A DNA stretch of 64,000 nucleotides from an uncultured Bacteroidales bacterium (lineage in GTDB: Bacteria > Bacteroidota > Bacteroidia > Bacteroidales > WCHB1-69): contig CAMVOL010000006.1 of assembly GCA_947169105.1 (NCBI GenBank), positions 21,721 to 85,720 of the forward strand, read 5' to 3'. The translations under genes and the position numbers were made by a program. This document shows, in pieces, positions 8,072-15,999 of the stretch; the stretch's first letter is position 1; each line of letters starts with the position of its first letter. The notes beneath the pieces were generated by a model that made no database searches, had not been told where the DNA came from, and worked only from the letters and a program-made list of their open reading frames with translations.

Positions 8072-9742
8072 ATGGATACAAGAGTTTCTTTGTTTTTATT
8101 GCTTGATTATAAAACATACTATGGTGTTGACAAGACCCTTGATGATGCGGTTGAATTAATACGTGATATTCCTTCGGCAACACTCATTAATTATGTTTCT
8201 GGATTTAATGCGAATTTGTACTTACATGACAATGATGATAGTACTGGGAAAATACAGTTTCAGCTGGTTAATAGTTTGTTAGGTAAATGTGATGCGAAAG
8301 AGCTAGAAAAGTGGAGAAATGTTGTGATGCAAGAGAGCAGCAAAGGTTTTATGCCGATAATGTTTTACAATTATTCAAATCTATTGTTTTATAACGTTAT
8401 ATTTGAAAACTACAACAATAAACAAACAAGAGATTTGACATCAGATGAAGCAAAAAGTGTTTTTGATGCCTATCTGATTATTAATGGAATAGTAAATAAT
8501 AAATATAACATTGATTATGAGACATTCCAAGATGAAATAAAAAATGGAAATGTTGAAAATGTTACTATTACCAACTTTATATACCAAAGAGATTATTCAT
8601 CGACTCTTGACTTTAGAAATCAAGTTGTTAGAGGTGTTGAATTTTTTAAGTTTTTGGAGAAAAATGATGCATATGGAAAGTTTTTGCCGAACTACTACAA
8701 GGATAACAACATCGAAAACTATCCAAATATGTTCAAAAATTTAATGACTATAATAGCATATATTGGGATTGAAAATCAGGAAAGATGCCAAATGGTTGAT
8801 TTGACCAGTGAAATTGCAGATAATTGGGTAAATGAAAAGTACTTAGATACATTGTGTATCAATAATGAGATAGGTACGTATGTTGAAGATGTTAGTTTTA
8901 AGATACTTAGAGAAAAACCGCTTTTTAGAATTAATAGATTTAAATTTTTTGTTTTAGATGTAAACTTTTTATTAGATCAGTTTTATAAAGCGCAGATTTT
9001 CTCGCTTAACTCATTCATACAACAAAATGGTGGTGGAAGTAATTTTCTATCAGATAAAGGGAAATATTTTATTGAAGAAAATTATTTACCTAAAGTTTTG
9101 GATAAATGTTTCCCTAATTATGTTAGGTATTATAGTTCTTCATGTAAAGACTCAAATGGCGATGAACTTTGTGATGCTTACATAAGAGATAAGAATAAAA
9201 TTTGTGTCATAGAATGTAAGGACGTATTGCTTAATGCAGATATAAAAAATGGTGGAGATAGAAAAAAGCTATTTGATGAATTTGACAAGAAATTTGTTAA
9301 AAATGAAAAAGGAAAACAAAAGGGGATTACACAACTGGTTAATGCGGTGAAAGATATTAATGATAATTCTGTATCATTTGATTCGTCAATAAAGAATGAA
9401 GGATTGGAGATATTTCCTGTTGTAATATATACTGATAATTCATTCGGAATTGAAGGATTAAACAAGTATTATCGGGAACTGTTTGAGAATAGGATTAAAG
9501 GTATAGAACTAAAGGTTCATCCAATTGTTTTTATTAATTTGAGTTATTTTGAAATGCACTTTGAGTTTTATGCTAATAATCAATTGAATATATGGGATAT
9601 GATAGATAAATATAATGAATATGTTAAAGATTGTAAATATGAATTGACTCCATTCGAAATATATTCCAGATTGTATATGAACTTATATATACCAACAGAT
9701 ATTGATAGTTCAGATTCATTTCAAGAGTGTTTATCTTTATAA
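8072..9742 (+). CDS. Unrecognised 556-residue protein with a PD-(D/E)XK-like nuclease motif
   Basis: I do not recognise the family. The first 340 residues are mostly helical in character, with no signal peptide or membrane segment. Around residues 365-385 there is a pattern of the restriction-endonuclease fold: D368 followed after 12 residues by a hydrophobic strand ending in E381-C-K383. A lysine-rich helix follows. This supports a DNA or RNA nuclease domain near the C-terminal third. The gene is strongly AT-rich compared with hsdM and hsdR, suggesting separate acquisition. It follows hsdS by 26 bases and precedes a BRO-N-like stub and the ATPase/DUF4435 pair. A role in phage defence is inferred from position only. 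Confidence 0.6.
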   Translation: MDTRVSLFLLLDYKTYYGVDKTLDDAVELIRDIPSATLINYVSGFNANLYLHDNDDSTGKIQFQLVNSLLGKCDAKELEKWRNVVMQESSKGFMPIMFYNYSNLLFYNVIFENYNNKQTRDLTSDEAKSVFDAYLIINGIVNNKYNIDYETFQDEIKNGNVENVTITNFIYQRDYSSTLDFRNQVVRGVEFFKFLEKNDAYGKFLPNYYKDNNIENYPNMFKNLMTIIAYIGIENQERCQMVDLTSEIADNWVNEKYLDTLCINNEIGTYVEDVSFKILREKPLFRINRFKFFVLDVNFLLDQFYKAQIFSLNSFIQQNGGGSNFLSDKGKYFIEENYLPKVLDKCFPNYVRYYSSSCKDSNGDELCDAYIRDKNKICVIECKDVLLNADIKNGGDRKKLFDEFDKKFVKNEKGKQKGITQLVNAVKDINDNSVSFDSSIKNEGLEIFPVVIYTDNSFGIEGLNKYYRELFENRIKGIELKVHPIVFINLSYFEMHFEFYANNQLNIWDMIDKYNEYVKDCKYELTPFEIYSRLYMNLYIPTDIDSSDSFQECLSL

Positions 9743-9762
9743 TGAAAGCATAAATGAATGAA

Positions 9763-9825
9763 ATGAAAACTCCCATCCGCTTTTACAAAGACCGCGAGGT
9801 GTGGGCAAATAAAAATGAACAATGA
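9763..9825 (+). pseudogene. Stub resembling the start of a BRO-N-domain gene, copy 1
   Basis: A 20-codon frame begins MKTPIRFYKDREVWA, which resembles the opening of BRO-N phage antirepressor-type proteins, then runs into AATGAACAATGA-type low-complexity sequence and stops. The same stub recurs at 11726-11788 with similar sequence. It looks like the truncated 5' end of a lost gene. The BRO-N match is from memory of the family, so moderate confidence. Confidence 0.5.
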
Positions 9826-9852
9826 AAAATGAACAATTAAAAATTATAGAGT

Positions 9853-10923
9853 ATGATAAAATATCTAAAAATTGAAGGACTTAATGGGAATGAAAAAGCA
9901 TTAGAATTTAATTTCAATGATGATTTAAATCTTTTTACAGGCTTAAATGGCTGTGGCAAAACAACATTACTGAAAGTACTTTGGTTTGTCAATAGCGGGA
10001 ATGTTTTTGATTTGATAAATGAGATAGTGTTTACAAAGATTGAGGTTATTTCCAGTGGTTATGAAGTAGATGTCGAAAAAAAAGGCAACATAGTTCATGC
10101 TGTTTGTAAAATAAACAACACAGTTGCTTTTGAATTTACAGACAATTTCCAACCCCAAAATTCATCACTTAAACGGGCGGGCTTTGACTACACTGATCTA
10201 TTCTATTCTATGAGTGAGGAATCCATTTTTTTCCCAACTTTCAGAAGAATAGAAGGTGGGTTCTCTATGGAAAACAAGGGAGCAAGATACAGAAGAGTTG
10301 CTTATCCACTTAAGGAAGCATTGTCGGATTTATCAGAAGAATTATCTTCTGATAAACATCTATTTATAGCTTCCGTATCCACTGATGATATTTCAGATTT
10401 GTTAGAAAAAGAATATTCTTCTATAGTTCGCAGTATAAATAATCTACAAAAAGAAAAATTTGAATTGATACAAAAAAGGATTAAACATAAAAAGGGTAAA
10501 AAAGCAGAAGAAATCCTTAAAGAAATTGAATCTGATATTACTGAAATGGAAACAAGTACTGAAGAAAAAATAAGACCTTTTACTACATTAGAAGATATGG
10601 TGATGTCAATTTTTCATAAAAAGGGTATCGAGTTGGACGCAATAACATTTGGTGATAGTATTAATGCTATTTCTTCTGATAAATTATCCGCAGGAGAAAA
10701 GCAAATGCTGAGTTTTCTTTGTTATAATACTTTTTCAAAGAACAAAATCATTTTCATTGATGAGCCAGAATTAAGTTTACACCAAGATTGGCAGAGATTG
10801 TTAATCCCGACCCTATTACGACAAAACAATAACAATCAGTTTTTTATAGCAACGCATAGCCCCTTTATATACGCAAGTTATCCAGATAAGGAAATAATTT
10901 TAAACAAAGATAAAGGAGAATGA
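9853..10923 (+). CDS. AAA/ABC-type ATPase, AriA-like component of a PARIS-like defence pair
   Basis: The protein has the ATP-binding parts of an ABC-type (AAA_15/AAA_21-like) ATPase: Walker A GLNGCGKTT at 30-38, a signature LSAGEKQ at 278-284, Walker B with D303-E304 followed by PELSLH, and an H-loop ATHSPF at 333-338. A coiled-coil-like charged segment at about 190-240 sits between the two halves. It overlaps the following DUF4435 gene by 4 bases. That pairing, an ATPase plus a TOPRIM/DUF4435 protein, is the architecture of PARIS, in which AriA forms a scaffold that holds and releases the AriB nuclease when an anti-restriction protein is sensed. At 356 residues it is on the short side. Other ATPase-TOPRIM systems of the OLD group are an alternative. 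Confidence 0.72.
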   Translation: MIKYLKIEGLNGNEKALEFNFNDDLNLFTGLNGCGKTTLLKVLWFVNSGNVFDLINEIVFTKIEVISSGYEVDVEKKGNIVHAVCKINNTVAFEFTDNFQPQNSSLKRAGFDYTDLFYSMSEESIFFPTFRRIEGGFSMENKGARYRRVAYPLKEALSDLSEELSSDKHLFIASVSTDDISDLLEKEYSSIVRSINNLQKEKFELIQKRIKHKKGKKAEEILKEIESDITEMETSTEEKIRPFTTLEDMVMSIFHKKGIELDAITFGDSINAISSDKLSAGEKQMLSFLCYNTFSKNKIIFIDEPELSLHQDWQRLLIPTLLRQNNNNQFFIATHSPFIYASYPDKEIILNKDKGE

Positions 10924-11711
10924 GTATGGAAGAAGATAATTTAAATATTATTATTTCCTCTATCAATCATTCAGAAATGCCATGTATTATTGTTGAGGGA
11001 GAAGGTGATGTTAAGATTTATAGGTGGATTCTTGAAGATCTTGGATTGGGAGATTACTTTTATCCATCTAATATAACTGATATGATAAAAGAGCAAGGCG
11101 GATGTGGTACTCTTAGAAAGTTGTATTTACATAGAAACAAAATTACTAACCCAAATGTAATTTTCATTTCTGATAAGGACGTGTTTGTTTATACTCGTAT
11201 TCCCACAGAATATGAGGGAATAATATTTACAAAAGGGTACAGTATAGAAAATGATTTATATGAAGGATGCTTGTTGGAAAAAAAACTATTCGAAAAAGAT
11301 GATAAACAGATATTTGATTGTGTGCTATCACAGTTTTTGAGATACTATGCATGTGAGTTTGAAAAGTTTAGTAATGGTTCCCAATATAATTTCAGAAAGA
11401 AACCGGAAGCTATAATTGATAAAAAGAACAGATTAAACACTTCATTACTTGATGGTTTTAATGAGCCACCAAGAAACAGTGTTGATTATTTAAAAGATCA
11501 ATATGATTTGTTATTGAGAGGTCATTCACTTTTTAAACTTGTTGGTATGGTATTACATAGAAAAAACAGAGATCCAAAGTATTCTGAAAGTGCAATTTAT
11601 GAATTATGCTACAAGTTTTGTAAATCTCAGAGTATTCTTGAAATTCAAGAAAGAATAAAACAAAAATTTCAAAGTGTAATAAATCAACAACACAATGAAA
11701 CATCACAGTAA
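10920..11711 (+). CDS. DUF4435 (TOPRIM-like) protein, AriB-like effector of a PARIS-like pair
   Basis: The sequence follows the DUF4435 pattern: VEGEGD with E26 near the N-terminus, then CGTLRKLY, then a strand ending in D85-K86-D87, then TKGYSIEND. The Glu and DxD are the metal-binding positions of TOPRIM nucleases. In PARIS the AriB partner is a DUF4435 nuclease that cleaves host tRNA after release from AriA. The ORF begins at an ATG overlapping the ATPase stop (ATGA). An AAGGAG at 10912-10918 is better placed for the second in-frame ATG at 10926, so the true product may start with MEEDNLN. It is AT-rich like its partner. The family call is good; equivalence to AriB is inference. Confidence 0.7.
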   Translation: MSMEEDNLNIIISSINHSEMPCIIVEGEGDVKIYRWILEDLGLGDYFYPSNITDMIKEQGGCGTLRKLYLHRNKITNPNVIFISDKDVFVYTRIPTEYEGIIFTKGYSIENDLYEGCLLEKKLFEKDDKQIFDCVLSQFLRYYACEFEKFSNGSQYNFRKKPEAIIDKKNRLNTSLLDGFNEPPRNSVDYLKDQYDLLLRGHSLFKLVGMVLHRKNRDPKYSESAIYELCYKFCKSQSILEIQERIKQKFQSVINQQHNETSQ

Positions 11712-11725
11712 ACCAGTTAGATAGT

Positions 11726-11788
11726 ATGAAAACTTCCATCCGTTTTTATAACGACCTCGAGGTGCGAGCAAGTGGAATGAACAATTAA
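11726..11788 (+). pseudogene. Stub resembling the start of a BRO-N-domain gene, copy 2
   Basis: A 20-codon frame beginning MKTSIRFYNDLEVRA, paralogous to the stub at 9763-9825 (most codons match), then dissolving into AACAATGTACAAT-type repeats. Both stubs lie directly after AT-rich defence genes, one on each side of the ATPase/DUF4435 pair. Confidence 0.5.
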
Positions 11789-11807
11789 CAATGTACAATG
11801 AACAATT
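11776..11807 (+). repeat. AACAATGTACAAT-type repeat, left of the four-helix-bundle gene
   Basis: Low-complexity AATGAACAATT units including an exact AACAATGTACAAT at 11787-11799. The reverse complement of this 13-mer occurs at 12179-12191 just after the next gene, so the gene is flanked by inverted copies. Confidence 0.7.
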
Positions 11808-11819
11808 AATTAATGAAGG

Positions 11820-12179
11820 ATGAAAAAGGAAGAGGATAATTTGATATTGGTGAAGAGCAAAGCGTTTGCGTTGAGGATAATACGATTATATAAATATCTG
11901 TGTGAAGAGAAAAAGGAGTTCGTTTTATCCAAGCAGGTGCTTCGTAGTGGGACGAGTATTGGTGCTAACGCCAAAGAGGCCTCCTTAGCTCAGTCAAAGA
12001 AAGATTTCCAAGCAAAATTGTTCATTGCTCTCAAAGAAGCAGGAGAAACAGAATACTGGCTCGAACTATTACACGAAAGCGACTATATTGAAACGGCATC
12101 TTTTGAAAGCATTTACTCCGATAACAAAGAACTTATCCGCATCTTGACAAGTATCCTAAAAACCTCACGAGAAAAATAA
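11820..12179 (+). CDS. Four helix bundle protein (23S rRNA intervening-sequence protein family)
   Basis: A 119-residue all-helical protein with the family core: helix one (SKAFALRIIRLYKYL), the LRSGTSIGANAKEA turn and helix, and the KDFQAKLFIALKEAGETEYWLELL helix. Members occur in rRNA intervening sequences, beside diversity-generating retroelements (as Avd) and often inside type I restriction loci. Their job there is unknown; the fold forms pentamers that can bind nucleic acid. No reverse transcriptase or variable repeat lies nearby, so an Avd role is not supported. It sits immediately before hsdR and is flanked by inverted short repeats, consistent with a movable passenger. Confidence 0.85.
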   Translation: MKKEEDNLILVKSKAFALRIIRLYKYLCEEKKEFVLSKQVLRSGTSIGANAKEASLAQSKKDFQAKLFIALKEAGETEYWLELLHESDYIETASFESIYSDNKELIRILTSILKTSREK

Positions 12180-12203
12180 TTGTACATTGTTCATTATCAA
12201 TTG
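12178..12203 (-). repeat. AACAATGTACAAT-type repeat, inverted copy right of the four-helix-bundle gene
   Basis: On the minus strand this reads as the same AATGAACAATGTACAATT family found at 6779-6857 and 11776-11807. It overlaps the stop codon of the upstream gene and ends 15 bases before hsdR. Confidence 0.7.
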
Positions 12204-12217
12204 TAAATTAAAAAGTT

Positions 12218-15200
12218 ATGTCAAAACTTTCCGAAGCGAAATCCGTTGAAACAAAAGTCACCGAATGGCTGTCCCAGATGGGATGGGAATACCGCTCGGT
12301 GGAGGATTTGAAGCAATATAACCGTTTGCAAACCAATGCGGTGGTTGAGCCGATATTGGTGGATAAGGTGATGGAGCTGAACGGCATCAGCCAGCAGGCG
12401 GCCAAGTCGGCGGTGGAGACGCTGCTCAACAACCTGCGCAATCCGATTCCCATCGAAGGCAACGAGAAGTTCCTCAACCAATTGTCGGAAGGCGTGACCA
12501 TTACCATCGACCGGAAAGACCGCACGGTCCGTTTCATCGATTTTGAGGATATTTGGCAGAACTCGTTCATCGTTACCAACCAATATGCGGTACAGCAGGT
12601 GCGGGTGGATATCTGCCTGTTGGTGAACGGCATTCCGTTGGTGCCCATCGAGGCCAAGCAATGCGCACGGCGTGGCACCAACTGGCTCGAAGGCGTGCGG
12701 CAGTTCCAAACCTACGACCGCCGCAGCGACAAGCTGTTTATCAGCCATCTCTTTGGTGTGGCTTGCAACGGACGGCTGTGCAAATATGGCATTCCGGGCG
12801 CATCATCGTCTTATTTCAATGAATGGAAGGATTCGCTCATCGCCAACAAGCACGACAATCCGCTGCTGAAACCCGAAAACAACCTCTGCCGTGTTTATAA
12901 GAATGAAACCGATGGGCTGATGCACTTCGATGTGGAACGACTGCCCAACGGTCAGCTGTTAGAGCAGATGAAGTTCGGCATCATCGGACTGCTACAGCCG
13001 GAAAGAGTGTTGGATATCTTGCAGCATTTCATTGTGTTTGAACGTGACAACGGCAAGATTATCAAAAAGGTGGCACGTTACCAGCAGCTTCGGGCCGCCA
13101 ACAAGATTGTGGACAGGGTGGTGCAGTCGGAAAAGGCGCAGGGTGTGATTTGGCACACACAAGGTTCGGGCAAGTCGCTCACCATGCTCTATACTGCCTA
13201 CAAATTGCGCAAGACGGAAGCCCTTGCCGACCCGACCGTTTTCATTGTGGTGGATCGCAAAGATTTGAAAGACCAGATGGGCGATACTTTCTTCGATTGT
13301 GAGTTCCCCAACGCGCGCATTGTGCTGAGTGTGGGCGATTTGAAAAGCATCCTTCGCAACAAACCTGCGGGTGTGTTTATTACCACTATACAGAAGTTCA
13401 GGGAGTTAGGTGAAATCAAAGACGAGCGTGGCAACGTAGTGGTGCTCATCGACGAGGCACACCGCACCGAATACGGCGACTATCAGATGGAACTTCGTGC
13501 CGTTTTGCCCAATGCCAAACGCTTTGCCTTCACGGGAACGCCGATTCCGAAAACCCATCAGGAGTTCGGAATCAAGGACGAAAGCGGCAAAGTGGAGTAT
13601 TATTTGGACAAATACAGCGTGATAGATGCCATTAACGATGGTGCCACCAAACCCATCCGTTACACCTTGGGACCGTCGCAGTGGTTCTTGGACAAGGAGA
13701 ACCTGAAGAAAGGCTACGAAGAAATTACCGCCGATTTGGAGGATGACCAGAAACGACTGGTAGAGCAGCGTGTGCAGCCGTGGAAAACCCTGATGAAGAA
13801 GCCCGAACGCATCAAAACCTTGGCCGCCGATATTGCCAAGGATTTCCACGAGCGTTTGGAACCGCAGGGCTTCAAAGCGCAGGTGGTGGCCGTTGACAAA
13901 GAGGCTTGCGTGTTGTATTACAATGAATTGTTGAACTATTTCGATCCATCGGAAATCCGCATCATCTTTTCCACGGGACAATATGAAACTGGCGAGCGTT
14001 ACGATCTCTTTTCACCTTTCTATATTGATGACAAAGAACGCAAACGCCTGATAGACAACTTTAAGAAACGGATTACGGAAGAGGAAATCGCCAAAGGCAA
14101 CAACTTGAAAATCTTCATTGTCTGCAATATGCTGCTCACGGGATTTGATGCACCCATCGAGCAGACCATGTACTTGGACAGTCCGCTGCGTGATCACAAC
14201 CTGTTGCAGGCGGTGGCCCGTACCAATCGTCCGTATGACTATGGCGAAGGGGAAATGAAATTGTCAAAGGAATTTGGCCGCATTGTAGATTATGTGGGTG
14301 TGTTCCAAAACTATAAAGAAGCCTTGAACTACGATCCTGCCGACATTGGCGAGTTTGAGGATGTAGATGCGCTGTTGAAAGAGTTCCCCAAAGAATTGGA
14401 CAAGGCCTTTGAGCCGTTTGCAGCAATCAAATTGGAAGACAGTTACGAATGCGAGATGGCCATCATCCGCAAGCTGAGCGAGATTGACCACGGTCAGTTT
14501 GAGAACCGTTTCCACCGTGTGGTGCAGTTGTGGGAAGCCATCAGTCCCAACCCTGGTTTGCGACCCTTCCGCAACCAATACCTGTGGTTGGTTACCATCT
14601 ACGAGTTATATTTGGAGGAATTCCGTCGTATGGACTTTGATGTGGAGTTTTATGCCGCCCAGACGCGCAAGTTGTTGGAAGAAAGTGCCACCTTGCTCGA
14701 TTTTCGTGGCCATCTGCCCGAAATCACCATCGATGCGGATTATCTCACCAAATTGGAGGAAACTCGACTTTCGCCTTCCGACAAGGCTGAGAAAATCATC
14801 CGTGACATCGAGACGATGATTCGCACCAACCAGAACAACAGTGCCATTTATATCGAATTTCAGGAGCGTTTGGATGCGTTGATTCAGATGAAAAACGCCC
14901 ACACCATTGAAATCGAAGGCCTTCTGTTAAAGTTGAGCGCGCTTTACACCGAAGTGGACGAGGCGATTGAGATACCCAAGAAAATGGGCTTTGCCGACAA
15001 GGGGACGTTTGAGATTTACCAGATCATCAAAAACGAACTGTCTGATTTCGACGAGCAGTTGGTGCGTGAGTTTGCCAATGAGCAGGCGCAACGGATACTA
15101 TCCAAAATTTACATCGGATGGCAGGAGGTGCCGCAGGAATACAACCGTTTCAAAGCTGATATGGAGCTGTTAGCCGCCAATCCGAAATACGAATCCTTGA

Positions 15201-15271
15201 ACCTCGATTTTGACGGTCCGTTGGGCGATACCCTGATGGAATCCATCCTTAAAAACTTCAGCTTGAACTAA
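12218..15271 (+). CDS. hsdR: Type I restriction-modification system, restriction subunit HsdR
   Basis: HsdR is the ATP-dependent translocase and endonuclease of the type I complex. The N-terminal nuclease has D131 and E145-A-K147 in the order expected for the PD-(D/E)XK fold. The helicase core has Walker A GSGKS at 316-320, a DEAH box at 412-415, FTGTPIP, and the second RecA-like lobe with LLTGFDAPIEQ and AVARTNRP. The C-terminal half is helical and would bind HsdM. The length of 1017 residues is normal. G+C content resembles hsdM, unlike the AT-rich genes just before it. It is followed after one base by the metallopeptidase gene. No promoter is obvious, so expression may depend on readthrough across the cargo. 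Confidence 0.96.
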   Translation: MSKLSEAKSVETKVTEWLSQMGWEYRSVEDLKQYNRLQTNAVVEPILVDKVMELNGISQQAAKSAVETLLNNLRNPIPIEGNEKFLNQLSEGVTITIDRKDRTVRFIDFEDIWQNSFIVTNQYAVQQVRVDICLLVNGIPLVPIEAKQCARRGTNWLEGVRQFQTYDRRSDKLFISHLFGVACNGRLCKYGIPGASSSYFNEWKDSLIANKHDNPLLKPENNLCRVYKNETDGLMHFDVERLPNGQLLEQMKFGIIGLLQPERVLDILQHFIVFERDNGKIIKKVARYQQLRAANKIVDRVVQSEKAQGVIWHTQGSGKSLTMLYTAYKLRKTEALADPTVFIVVDRKDLKDQMGDTFFDCEFPNARIVLSVGDLKSILRNKPAGVFITTIQKFRELGEIKDERGNVVVLIDEAHRTEYGDYQMELRAVLPNAKRFAFTGTPIPKTHQEFGIKDESGKVEYYLDKYSVIDAINDGATKPIRYTLGPSQWFLDKENLKKGYEEITADLEDDQKRLVEQRVQPWKTLMKKPERIKTLAADIAKDFHERLEPQGFKAQVVAVDKEACVLYYNELLNYFDPSEIRIIFSTGQYETGERYDLFSPFYIDDKERKRLIDNFKKRITEEEIAKGNNLKIFIVCNMLLTGFDAPIEQTMYLDSPLRDHNLLQAVARTNRPYDYGEGEMKLSKEFGRIVDYVGVFQNYKEALNYDPADIGEFEDVDALLKEFPKELDKAFEPFAAIKLEDSYECEMAIIRKLSEIDHGQFENRFHRVVQLWEAISPNPGLRPFRNQYLWLVTIYELYLEEFRRMDFDVEFYAAQTRKLLEESATLLDFRGHLPEITIDADYLTKLEETRLSPSDKAEKIIRDIETMIRTNQNNSAIYIEFQERLDALIQMKNAHTIEIEGLLLKLSALYTEVDEAIEIPKKMGFADKGTFEIYQIIKNELSDFDEQLVREFANEQAQRILSKIYIGWQEVPQEYNRFKADMELLAANPKYESLNLDFDGPLGDTLMESILKNFSLN

Positions 15272-15272
15272 C

Positions 15273-15926
15273 ATGCTTCCAGATCAGTACACTGTTTATC
15301 GTCGCAAAGTCAAGAACGCCCGTCTGCGTGTCAACGAAGACGGAAGTGTCCATCTGTTTGTGCCACTTTTCTTTACCGACGAGGATGTGGAGAAACTACT
15401 TGAAAGAAAGAAGGGGTGGATAACATCTAAACAAAAATTCTTCCAACAAAAATCCAAAATCCAGCTCCGACGCAATGAGCTTCTGCTTTTCGGCAACCGT
15501 TATGCCTATTACTACTCAACACAATACAAAAACAAGGTAATTATCAATCACGAAAGCAAGACCATCCAGGCGCAACGTGACCTGTTAGATTCAGCTGTTC
15601 AGGAAAAATGGCTGAAAAGTGTGGCCAAAAGACATATTACCGAACGAGCTGAAACCTTGTCTGAAGCCTTGCTCTTGCCGTACAACAAGCTCTACATCAG
15701 AAGTCAGAAAAGGAAATGGGGTAACTGTTCCTCCGAAAAAAACATCTCCATCAACTGGCGATTGATAAAGGCCCCTGAATTTGTCATTGACTATGTTATC
15801 ACCCATGAGCTGTGCCACACTATCATTATGAATCACAGTGCCCATTTCTATACCCTGCTCCGTTCCCATTGTCCCGATGGCGAAGCGGCACAGGCGTGGC
15901 TGGACAAGTACGGAAATAGTTTGTAA
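15273..15926 (+). CDS. YgjP-like (DUF45) metal-dependent hydrolase
   Basis: A 217-residue protein of the YgjP/DUF45 family, SprT-like zinc metallopeptidases. The zinc motif HELCH is at residues 178-182, followed by MNHSAHFY. The preceding KRKWGNCSS segment is characteristic. Members often follow hsdR in type I loci, but their role in restriction is not established. The start lies one base past the hsdR stop, so it is the last gene of the island. A cytoplasmic location is expected, since no signal peptide is seen. Confidence 0.88.
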   Translation: MLPDQYTVYRRKVKNARLRVNEDGSVHLFVPLFFTDEDVEKLLERKKGWITSKQKFFQQKSKIQLRRNELLLFGNRYAYYYSTQYKNKVIINHESKTIQAQRDLLDSAVQEKWLKSVAKRHITERAETLSEALLLPYNKLYIRSQKRKWGNCSSEKNISINWRLIKAPEFVIDYVITHELCHTIIMNHSAHFYTLLRSHCPDGEAAQAWLDKYGNSL

Positions 15927-15968
15927 CAACTCCCTTTGTTCCAACGCTACACTTTCCAACTAAAATTG

Positions 15969-15976
15969 TATCTTTG
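15969..15976 (+). promoter_or_regulatory. -7 element (TATCTTTG) of yigZ-recG
   Basis: TATCTTTG lies 24 bases before the yigZ start. It marks the return to core genes after the defence island. Confidence 0.75.
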
Positions 15977-15999
15977 CGGCTCGTTTCTATCGCTAAAAG

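Noticed and set aside
9853..11711. Gabija (GajA/GajB) as the identity of the ATPase pair
   Set aside because: GajA carries ATPase and TOPRIM in one chain and is paired with a helicase; here the two are separate and no helicase is paired.
11820..12203. Possible diversity-generating retroelement, since the four-helix protein resembles Avd
   Set aside because: No reverse transcriptase gene or template/variable repeat pair is seen in the window.
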